A stretch of 64,000 nucleotides of DNA from Alteromonas pelagimontana. GTDB taxonomy: Bacteria; Pseudomonadota; Gammaproteobacteria; Enterobacterales; Alteromonadaceae. This document shows positions 45,101 through 52,252 of this stretch, piece by piece. Under the pieces are notes generated by a model. It saw nothing but the letters and a program-made list of their open reading frames with translations, searched no databases and was not told the origin of the DNA. The DNA is taken from the NCBI RefSeq assembly GCF_002499975.2, contig NZ_CP052766.1, positions 620,001-684,000 on the forward strand, in the 5' to 3' direction. The translations under genes were made by a program, and so were the position numbers. Within the stretch, counting starts at the first letter, position 1. Each line of letters begins with the position of its first letter.

Positions 45101-45873
45101 TGATGATCGGCTTGTTCCAGTTTCGCAAATTCCGGTCGAATGGAATCGAACTCTTTAATGAGGTGACATTCCTTGATCCAGTCTTCAACCCGATTACGAC
45201 TTAAACTGGAACTTGGCGGTTTTACGCCGTCTTCCTCAAGAATCGCAGCAATCATGGCCTTGATGGTTTCCATTTTGCCTTCTTTGGAATGAACGGCTTT
45301 TGCCAGCTTTTCGATGTGACGAAGGTGAATGCCGGATTCGGTCATACTGAAGATTGATGCATAACCCAGCAACTCTCGGCTATTGGCTACACTACCTAAA
45401 GTGGCACGATCGTTCTGGAGAATTGCGCGATAGTCGCGGGTATTTAGCAGGTTCGTGACGAGCGTATGGTTGCGTTTGAGGTTTCTTGCTAACTCGTTCA
45501 TGCTGATACTGGCGTGCTCTTTAGACTTATTCTGGTAAAGATAATCCGTCAGTTCAAAGGGTTTGGCAATAAAGCGGTAATTGACGCCGCCGCCGGAGGA
45601 AGCCATCACAGCCTGGCACAAATCGCCTTGGCTGCGAATATACTCATAAATAATAAAGCTGGATTCCCGAGGCAGGTACCATTTTTCGAAGCTGTCTCGG
45701 GTTGCAGGAACTACGCGGCTGGGGTATTCACCATAGAAAACCGGAATCAAACGTTGCAAGGTAGTTTTACCGGAAGCATTAGTACCACATATATTGGTAT
45801 GTCCATCAAGTTTTAGCTCAACGACGCCTGGCAGATGGGTATCAATAAGAATAATGCGTTTTAAGCCAGCCAT
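42193..45873 (-). CDS. SMC-like ATPase (MksB/MukB/JetC type)
   Basis: 1226 residues from the ATG at 45871-45873 (AGGAAA upstream). The N-terminal head has Walker A GTNASGKTT (30-38) within KLDGHTNICGTNASGKTTLQ. Two long coiled-coil stretches (about 260-490 and 640-900) flank a hinge-like centre, with a further coiled coil to about 980. The C-terminal head has the ABC signature region NESSSHGMAYLILCKFLLAF and Walker B NTTIHWPIDELGTL. This is the ATPase of a condensin-like complex. First of four overlapping genes; order SMC-E-F-Toprim differs from the A-B-C-D order of described Wadjet operons. Confidence 0.85.
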   Translation of the reverse strand: MAGLKRIILIDTHLPGVVELKLDGHTNICGTNASGKTTLQRLIPVFYGEYPSRVVPATRDSFEKWYLPRESSFIIYEYIRSQGDLCQAVMASSGGGVNYRFIAKPFELTDYLYQNKSKEHASISMNELARNLKRNHTLVTNLLNTRDYRAILQNDRATLGSVANSRELLGYASIFSMTESGIHLRHIEKLAKAVHSKEGKMETIKAMIAAILEEDGVKPPSSSLSRNRVEDWIKECHLIKEFDSIRPEFAKLEQADHQLQQNEQRLGLLKHQFAVDESTLSAMLVEKQQQLDDTLHTLKTDEQQWSNTQDTLNQQLSEARADANKLEKELDNVEREFENWQSQDIDTLKDSVQKLGQWQSEISTLSTRYNLLTEKHQDIESAFNKRMRALSEKHLMELEAFDEEKQNGYSKLAQQKSEQQESLQAIRDEYRLQLNEVEKEYSARLNELKIQHAEIAAALNNMGFTEFEQSQLDLLDAEIKEAGMVEDASRDNHRRAHLEYESAVKARAQANSALEKTSIAYQAQQAQVDKVEALLYPGNNSLLEYLRREKAGWESTLGKVIHPDLLARDDLKPQVGDEHDSLFGLMLDLAPVDTPPYADSEQALQNRLAQAQNKLAEKLSQQNDAEAELAKASESVRNAELMQARYESENRSAEANRKRVQLNKDQVQKEYLQAVGERRKGNQARVTANAAEQEKCQAQHKEAMQEVRDQQREAETEHQFHWQQLITDSEDKLRQIERHILKAKDSAKEDKQKTEQWLADELANRGVDIDEIGSLQKAINQLQQDINHTERHRHKVSDYDHWYKNVFMGHKVTWQQGLAKARKESAKAERELERQGSEYKNKRQQLKELQAQIEQHLNQAREQENDVQQIIRQLGKINLPVSTEMNEQSKSAVSIGQRISEGLTLLQERQRLLDDIKAHVEHFDQLIAAQAGTGLSDTWERSREECAVITTQGHKSVDHRRLVSHLAQLLNVIVPQKLQGLREQGRIFGADLTSYYRVLEDIDKRIVNQSKRISKEVDEELFLDGVSHSAVKIRSRISELEFWPELTQFNLLYEEWLASGKVELPDDDYALSMRRVLDILGRAALTGGISKLLDIELHLKEGNSELVIRTDRQLNESSSHGMAYLILCKFLLAFTRLLRGKANTTIHWPIDELGTLHQNNVKKIFDACQNNNISVVGAFPNPESEVLSLFDNRYLIDKATRKLQVVQPRVSAISELIKQRQQEASA

Positions 45874-46352
45874 AAATTTCCTGTTCTGTTTACTACAATG
45901 GAGTATGAAAGTGGCGAGGCAAGCCATCGCCTAAACCTGAGGATCAAGTGAAAAGCTACGGCAGCAACGTGCTACCTTATGTAGCGGCTTTCATTTAAGA
46001 AAGTTACCCGACGTTTGCCTCACCTGAAGATTTATAGATCTGCCAGTTTATTACGAAACCTTTTCTTTGGACAGTCTATCAAGGCATGTGACAGAAGATC
46101 GTTGTGCAATTGCGGAATTTCTGAGCAAAAAAACGAAAGGTTCAAGGCTGGCTGGCCTTTGTCGTTCTACCGTTGTTCTACATTAACCTGTGTCGATCGC
46201 AGCGCGAACTATTAAGCCTAGCCAGCTAAACAGGCACAGAGCAACAACGAGCTAAACAGATTTACCGTTCCCTTCGAACAGGCTGCAAGGCTCTCAAGCT
46301 GCCATCTAAAGTCTTTTAAAAAATAGGGATGATAGGTTGCTAATACGCGAGT
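45874..46352. other. Non-coding stretch upstream of the SMC-like operon
   Basis: About 480 bases that must carry the operon's promoter. No strong sigma-70 match: TTGCCT followed at 17 bases by ATTGTA is the best I see. A 66-codon plus-strand frame at 46015-46215 has no protein-like character. No RNA gene recognised. Confidence 0.4.
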
Positions 46353-47195
46353 TCAATAACTAATATCTTGCCAGAACGCCTGCTGTGCTTGGTATTCTTC
46401 ATCCTGCAGTACCATTTTCAGCGCGTGGTTTATCTCCGTAATGGCTTTTGTACCCCATTCGTTTTTCGTGCATCCTACTGCGCCAGGAACATTTTTGTAT
46501 CCCAGTTCTTCTGTAGGCAGAAAGGTTAAATCATTGACGGGGTGAGAAAGACTGTAGTAACGAAGGATAGTCGGATACTCGAGTGCATAGTCCAGCCTTC
46601 CGCGGCTCACTTGTTTCATAACCCGGGTAGTAGCATCTTCACCAGCAATTTCAAAAAAGCGCGGTGTCTGTTGGTATTCATCAATTACTTCCTGAAGTTC
46701 TGGCGGAAATCGGCGAGCCACGGGTCTTCCAAAACGTAATTTATTGTTAGAAGCCAGTTCAGTAAAAGAAAGATAGGTGGCGTTTTCTTCAGCCAATCGC
46801 TGGGCAAGCGTTGCGCGCAGAATGATTCCCAGCGGAGGATGAGTAACAGTTACATCTGAATAATAGAAATAGGGGCTGTGTTCTCGTTTTATCATACAAG
46901 GAAAACAGAGATTCTGGTTCTGCATTGCATTGTATTTGATGCGGGTCTGCGGCATCACCCTGACTTCATGATTGATATTCGGTAGCGTTTTGGAAATCTT
47001 ATCAATTAAGATATCGCATATGCCCAGATTTTTATATTCCCCCTTAAGAATGTGAAAAGGCGGAGAAGGATTAATTGTCCAATGAATGGTAAACGAATCC
47101 TTATTTTGCTGCTGCGCTTGGGCATTACTGAAACACAGCACCCAACCCACAACAGCAACAACTGAAAGTTTGATCATGTTAACACGGACCTTCAT
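46353..47195 (-). CDS. Periplasmic solute-binding-like protein (SBP family 3 / TIGR02285-like)
   Basis: About 280 residues. A signal peptide (MIKLSVVAVVGWVLCFSNAQAQ) precedes a type II binding-protein fold with IHWTINPSPPFHILKGEYKN, GICDILIDKISKTLPNINHE, CFPCMIKREHSPYFYYSDVT and RFGRPVARRFPPEL. Starts at 47195 or 47177 (MIKLS) are both possible. Proteins of this type occur without a transporter and may sense or scavenge. It follows ffh in the same direction but its 5' region may hold its own promoter. Confidence 0.75.
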   Translation of the reverse strand: MKVRVNMIKLSVVAVVGWVLCFSNAQAQQQNKDSFTIHWTINPSPPFHILKGEYKNLGICDILIDKISKTLPNINHEVRVMPQTRIKYNAMQNQNLCFPCMIKREHSPYFYYSDVTVTHPPLGIILRATLAQRLAEENATYLSFTELASNNKLRFGRPVARRFPPELQEVIDEYQQTPRFFEIAGEDATTRVMKQVSRGRLDYALEYPTILRYYSLSHPVNDLTFLPTEELGYKNVPGAVGCTKNEWGTKAITEINHALKMVLQDEEYQAQQAFWQDISY

Positions 47196-47276
47196 TAGCA
47201 AAAGTAATACTCGTAAACTTGCGTTATGCCCTACTTTCAATTGTATATGCGATCCGTGTATTAGCAAACTCGCCGG

Positions 47277-48671
47277 CTATCTTGGTGGAAACATTCCGCC
47301 GCCACCACCCATTCCGCCAGGCGGCATCATGCCTTTCATTTGGCGCATCATCTTTTTCATACCGCCTCCAGACATTTTCTTCATCATCTTTTGCATCTGC
47401 GTAAACTGTTTAAGCAAGCGATTAACATCTTGAATCTGGGTGCCAGAACCTGCTGCGATACGGCGTTTGCGCGAACCTTTTATAATTTCAGGACGAGTAC
47501 GTTCAGCCGGTGTCATGGAATTAATGATGGCTTCCATCTGGTTAAACTGCTTATCGTTGGCCTGATCTTTAATTTTTTCCGACATACCGCCCATTCCAGG
47601 CATTTTGTCGAGCAAACCCATCATGCCGCCCATATTCTTCATTTGTTCAAGCTGTTCTTTAAAATCCTGCAGATCAAAGCCCTTGCCCTTCTGCACTTTT
47701 TTCGCCAGCTTTTGCGCTTTGTCCTTATCGACTTTACGCTCAACTTCTTCAATTAAGCTAAGAACATCACCCATGCCAAGGATTCGCGAAGCAATACGCT
47801 CGGGATGGAAAGGTTCTAAGGCATCAATTTTTTCACCCATACCAATAAACTTAATGGGCTTACCCGTAATCTGGCGAACCGACAATGCAGCTCCACCGCG
47901 AGCATCACCATCAGCTTTGGTAAGAATCACACCGGTGAGAGGCAAGGCATCATTGAACGCTTTGGCTGTATTTGCCGCATCCTGACCGGTCATAGCATCG
48001 ACGACGAAAAGCGTTTCGATAGGTTTTACCGCAGCGTGAAGCGCCTTGATTTCATCCATCATGTCGCTGTCAACATGCAGGCGTCCGGCGGTATCCACCA
48101 GCAGCACATCATAAAACTGACGTCTCGCCTGTTCGATTGCACCTTGTACGATATCGACCGGCTTCTGCAAAATAGTAGAAGGATGGAAACCAACATTGAC
48201 TTCCGTCGCCAGGGTTTCCAGCTGCTTAATAGCGGCAGGACGATATATATCAGCACTTACCACCATGACCTTTTTCTTTTCACGTTCAGTCAGGTATTTG
48301 GCGAGCTTCCCCACACTGGTAGTTTTACCCGCCCCTTGTAAACCGGCCATCAGCACAACTGCGGGAGGTTGAGTAGCAAGATTAAGCTTCTCATTCGCTT
48401 CCCCCATCACCGCTTCAAGTTCGGACTGGACGATCTTAATGAAAACCTGGCCTGGCTTTAAACTTTTGGTGACCTCAGTTCCTACCGCTCTGGCCTTAAC
48501 CTGCGCGACGAAATCTTTCACTACCGGAAGAGCAACGTCAGCTTCGAGTAAAGCCATGCGCACTTCACGTAAGGTTTCTTTAATGTTGTCTTCAGTTAAG
48601 CGCCCTCGCCCACTGACGTTTCTCAGTGTCTGGCCAAGACGTTCAGATAAATTTTCAAACATACGCTGCAA
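47277..48671 (-). CDS. ffh: Signal recognition particle protein Ffh
   Basis: SRP54 GTPase that targets nascent membrane proteins with 4.5S RNA and FtsY. N domain (LSERLGQTLRNVSGRGRLTE), G domain with GLQGAGKTTSVGKLAKYL, the DTAGRL motif and TKADGDARGGAALS. The Met-rich M domain ends in a Gly/Met tail (MKGMMPPGGMGGGGGMFPPR). 464 residues (E. coli 453). On the minus strand a TATAAT (48699-48704) lies 27 bases before the start, with a weak -35 (TACGTT). Confidence 0.97.
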   Translation of the reverse strand: MQRMFENLSERLGQTLRNVSGRGRLTEDNIKETLREVRMALLEADVALPVVKDFVAQVKARAVGTEVTKSLKPGQVFIKIVQSELEAVMGEANEKLNLATQPPAVVLMAGLQGAGKTTSVGKLAKYLTEREKKKVMVVSADIYRPAAIKQLETLATEVNVGFHPSTILQKPVDIVQGAIEQARRQFYDVLLVDTAGRLHVDSDMMDEIKALHAAVKPIETLFVVDAMTGQDAANTAKAFNDALPLTGVILTKADGDARGGAALSVRQITGKPIKFIGMGEKIDALEPFHPERIASRILGMGDVLSLIEEVERKVDKDKAQKLAKKVQKGKGFDLQDFKEQLEQMKNMGGMMGLLDKMPGMGGMSEKIKDQANDKQFNQMEAIINSMTPAERTRPEIIKGSRKRRIAAGSGTQIQDVNRLLKQFTQMQKMMKKMSGGGMKKMMRQMKGMMPPGGMGGGGGMFPPR

Positions 48672-48960
48672 TCTTCTTTCTTTTGCTCGTTTAAGGTCAT
48701 TATATAGAAAAAGGGCGCATTAACGTACCACCAAAACCCTTTGTTACGATTTATATGCCCTTAAAATGAGTAAAAACAATAGTGGAGGTTGAATTTATCA
48801 CTCACTTACAGTAACAATACCGTCACGTATTTGCGAAGCATAGCAAAGCGTCGAAAATGAGCTGCGCCGTTGGTACTGCTTTTAAACGTGGTGGTACGAG
48901 GCTGTTACCCTTCCACTCACCACGTTCGCGTTGCTGAAAAACAAACTCACAGGAAATTGA

Positions 48961-49752
48961 ATGACCACGCTTTTTGCCATTACAGGAGTATGCTTTTATA
49001 TACTGGCAGCTGTTGTTTTGATGGGCAGATTTGTGCATAAACAAGGGCCAAATAAAACGTTGGCTCTAACTCTGGCTTGCTTAGGCGCCGCCGCACACAT
49101 GATTTTTCTTACAAATGCCATCATGCTCTCGCCTGGCCAGAATATGAGTATTACCAATGTGTTATCATTGGTGGCATGTCTAATCACTATCTCGATGTTG
49201 ATCAGCGCCAGCCTGCTGCCGAATATTATTTTACTGCCGGTAGTGTTTGGTTTTTCCGCCATGACTATTCTCGCATCGTTGTGGGTCCCGGCTTCACACA
49301 TCATGCATATCGAATTGCAGCCAGGGCTGGTAGTTCACGTCACATTGTCTTTATTTGCGTATGGCACGCTGGTAATCGCATTTTTGTACGCACTACAGAT
49401 GTCATTTATCACCCACCGCCTTAAGCAAAAGGGCGCGTCGTTACTTCACTCTTCCCTGCCGCCGTTAATGTTGGTGGAAGGTGTACTGTTTAAGTTATTG
49501 TTGGTGGGAACGGTCTTATTGGTGGTGTCCCTGATTAGTGGATTCATCTTTCTTGATGACATGTTCAGCAAAATGTACGCTCACAAAACCGTACTTTCCA
49601 TTGCCGCGCTTGTGGTGTATTTAATCCTGCTGGCAGGGCAACAAATCTGGGGTTGGCGAGGCAAGCAGGTTATCGCACTGACCGTCACCGGCGTTATATT
49701 GTTAACTCTCGCCTACTTCGGCAGTCGTTTGGTCCGGGAAGTATTGCTGTAA
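48961..49752 (+). CDS. ypjD: CcsA-family cytochrome c assembly-like membrane protein (YpjD)
   Basis: 263 residues with eight predicted membrane helices. The His-containing segment HVTLSLFAYGTLVIAFLYAL is characteristic of CcsA/YpjD, and a second His region is in DMFSKMYAHKTVLSIAALVV. YpjD is next to ffh in E. coli too. The family relates to haem handling; the specific role is not settled. Confidence 0.88.
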   Translation: MTTLFAITGVCFYILAAVVLMGRFVHKQGPNKTLALTLACLGAAAHMIFLTNAIMLSPGQNMSITNVLSLVACLITISMLISASLLPNIILLPVVFGFSAMTILASLWVPASHIMHIELQPGLVVHVTLSLFAYGTLVIAFLYALQMSFITHRLKQKGASLLHSSLPPLMLVEGVLFKLLLVGTVLLVVSLISGFIFLDDMFSKMYAHKTVLSIAALVVYLILLAGQQIWGWRGKQVIALTVTGVILLTLAYFGSRLVREVLL

Positions 49753-49870
49753 TACTTTCTGAAGATTTATGCGAATGATGATAAGTTAGGTATCAAAGCT
49801 CAATTTCTCCTTGAAACGCCCACTGTAGGTTATTACAGTGGTCCGTCTGGAGGATATAGGAACCAATCAG

Positions 49871-51163
49871 TTGGACGACATCTCAACCAGTACACTTTTT
49901 ATTGTTTTAGGTGTGCTTATTTTTCTTTCGGCATATTTTTCCAGCTCTGAAACTGGCATGATGTCGATAAACCGTTATCGCCTGAAACATCTGCAAAAAG
50001 AGGGCAATAAAGCCGCCATCCGGGTGCAGAAACTTCTCGACAGACCTGACCGGCTGATTGGTCTCATTCTCATCGGCAATAATCTGGTAAATATTGCCGC
50101 CTCATCCATTGCTACCATTATTTGTACTCGCTTATTTGGTGATTACTGGGGCTTTTTTGCGACCACATTTGGTCTCACATTAATACTACTCATATTTGCA
50201 GAAGTTACCCCAAAAACTCTGGCAGCGCTGTATCCGGAAAAAATCGCTTTCCCAAGCTCATTGATCCTGCTGCCTTTATTGTTCTTGCTTTACCCGTTTG
50301 TGGCTTTAATCAATAGCTTTACCAACGGCATTCTGATTCTTTTACGCATTAACCCCACCAGCGGCGGCGATGACTCTTTAAGCCGGGAAGAACTAAGAAC
50401 GGTGGTATATGAAGCGGGCACGATGATCCCGAAAAAGCACCAGGATATGCTGATTAGTATTCTGGATCTGGAAAGTGTAACCGCCGAAGATATTATGGTA
50501 CCCCGAGCTGAAATTTTCGCTATTGATATTAATGATGACTGGAAGAAAATTCAGAAACAGCTTACCGGATCACAACACACCCGGGTGCTGTTGTATCGTG
50601 ACAGTGTAGACGACGCTGTCGGCTTTGTGCATGTGCGAGATGCACTGCGGCTGCTATCTAAAGATCAGTTTACTAAATCAAGCCTACTTCGGGCCGTCAG
50701 GGAAATTTACTTTACGCCGGAATCTACACCACTTCATACGTTGATGTACAAATTTCAGGCGGAAAAAGAACGTATTGCTCTGGTTGTTGATGAATATGGC
50801 GACATTATGGGCCTGGTGACGCTAGAAGATATTTTAGAAGAAATTATAGGCGACTTCACCACCAGTATGGTGCCGGACCATAGTAAGGAAGTAAACATTC
50901 AACAGGACGGAAGTGTACTGGTGGACGGCAGTGCAAATATCCGGGATCTCAATAAAGAGATGGACTGGCGCTTACCTACTGAAGGACCAAAAACGCTCAA
51001 TGGTTTGATTTTGGAGTATCTTGAAGAGATTCCGGACAATAAGGTAAGTGTTCGATTGGCGGGTTATCCGGTGGAAATTGTCGATATTAGCGAGAATATG
51101 ATTAAGACGGTGAGAATTCTACCGGAGTATTACGTGTCTAACACTTCGTCTTCAGGGGATTGA
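49871..51163 (+). CDS. yfjD: CNNM/CorC-HlyC family membrane protein (YfjD)
   Basis: 430 residues. A DUF21/CNNM membrane domain (LFIVLGVLIFLSAYFSSSET, then GMMSINRYRLKHL) is followed by a pair of CBS domains (VTAEDIMVPRAEIFAIDIND, ALVVDEYGDIMGLVTLEDIL) and a C-terminal CorC-type domain (LNGLILEYLEEIPDN). Probably a magnesium or other cation transport-related protein. I take the TTG at 49871 as start (product MDDISTST...) because the E. coli homologue starts at the same place; a GTG at 49838 would add 11 residues. Confidence 0.88.
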   Translation: MDDISTSTLFIVLGVLIFLSAYFSSSETGMMSINRYRLKHLQKEGNKAAIRVQKLLDRPDRLIGLILIGNNLVNIAASSIATIICTRLFGDYWGFFATTFGLTLILLIFAEVTPKTLAALYPEKIAFPSSLILLPLLFLLYPFVALINSFTNGILILLRINPTSGGDDSLSREELRTVVYEAGTMIPKKHQDMLISILDLESVTAEDIMVPRAEIFAIDINDDWKKIQKQLTGSQHTRVLLYRDSVDDAVGFVHVRDALRLLSKDQFTKSSLLRAVREIYFTPESTPLHTLMYKFQAEKERIALVVDEYGDIMGLVTLEDILEEIIGDFTTSMVPDHSKEVNIQQDGSVLVDGSANIRDLNKEMDWRLPTEGPKTLNGLILEYLEEIPDNKVSVRLAGYPVEIVDISENMIKTVRILPEYYVSNTSSSGD

Positions 51164-51230
51164 CAACAGCTGTGTGACTACTCTGGGTGCAGTGGCAGCG
51201 CTCATGGTAAACGTCGGGTCAAACCAGGAT

Positions 51231-51410
51231 CTACTTCTTGCCTAACGTGCGACGAGCGAGTACCTGCGCCTTAGCTGCCGCCACTTTGGCAGAAAGATCA
51301 GATAATTTACTTATAATTTCCCGTAACTCGTCATCATCCCGCAGGTCAGCCTCTTTCATATGGGATTCCAGTGAATGACGTAACAGTTCGGGTATCGACT
51401 TAGAAGCCAT
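51231..51410 (-). CDS. Small conserved-looking helical protein
   Basis: 59 residues from the ATG at 51408-51410: MASKSIPELLRHSLESHMKE and then a regular amphipathic helix (LREIISKLSDLSAKVAAAKA). The sequence looks like a real small basic coiled protein, but I know no family. The ribosome site (GGGCAG) is weak. Confidence 0.5.
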   Translation of the reverse strand: MASKSIPELLRHSLESHMKEADLRDDDELREIISKLSDLSAKVAAAKAQVLARRTLGKK

Positions 51411-51564
51411 TAAAATGCTGCCCTTGAAATACAGATACACGGATTACTCTCATTACTGAATTTATCGGACGCTAACAAAATTTCTAAAGGCCGTTCTTTA
51501 AAAATAGATTCCGCAATAACGAAGCTACTGATGTATACCGGATTTCTGCTTGGTAAAGCTAGTA

Positions 51565-52080
51565 TTACAATCCCTGGTAGTGCAGTAACAATTTGCCGCT
51601 CTGGTGCCGCAGCGAGTAGCTGATAACTGCGACAGACGCTGTTGAAAACAGACTTGTCGCTTCTAACCCACAGAGTTCATCGACTAAATAGCTAACCAGC
51701 GGCATGTGGCTCACCAACAAGACCCGTTTTAACGCACCCTTTTCTTTGCCACCGCTAGCAAGCAGCGCATCCAGATAATCATGAGCAAGCTGAGAATTAC
51801 CTTCAGGGATGATATCTTCACAAATTACTTTTCTATTTACCCGCAAATCCAGTGTCATCATATCTAATGTCTGCTGCGTTCGACGATACGGGCTCACCAG
51901 TGCCAGATCGATGACGTTATCTTGGCAATATTCCTTTGCCAGCCACCTTGCTGTGGCAATAGACTGTTTGCGACCATTTTCAGTTAACTCGCGACTTCTG
52001 TCATCCAGACACAGCGAAGCTGCCTCTCCGTGCCGCATGACGAAAAGTAAAATGTCGTCGTTGCTACTTTGACCTGACAT
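51565..52080 (-). CDS. sixA: Phosphohistidine phosphatase SixA
   Basis: 171-residue histidine phosphatase with FVMRHGEA near the start (the RHG catalytic motif), LALVSPYRRTQQTL, and a second catalytic His in VLLVSHMPLVSYLVDEL, as in SixA. SixA removes phosphate from His in phosphorelay or PTS proteins. Start taken at ATG 52080; a GTG at 52110 is also open. Confidence 0.88.
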   Translation of the reverse strand: MSGQSSNDDILLFVMRHGEAASLCLDDRSRELTENGRKQSIATARWLAKEYCQDNVIDLALVSPYRRTQQTLDMMTLDLRVNRKVICEDIIPEGNSQLAHDYLDALLASGGKEKGALKRVLLVSHMPLVSYLVDELCGLEATSLFSTASVAVISYSLRHQSGKLLLHYQGL

Positions 52081-52252
52081 AATATTACTAATATGATGAA
52101 CTACTACCACCTAACGATAGCAGACCACACATCTATAGCATAGAAATAAAAAGCGTTAACTTGGTCAACTTAGAATCATTTGGATTCAGGGATGAATGTT
52201 GTGAGGAAAATCCCGAAAAATGCGGCGAAATTAAACTTATACTGAGGGCATT

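Noticed and set aside
46015..46215. 66-codon plus-strand frame upstream of the SMC-like operon
   Set aside because: No ribosome site and a Cys/Arg/Ser-rich composition unlike a real protein.
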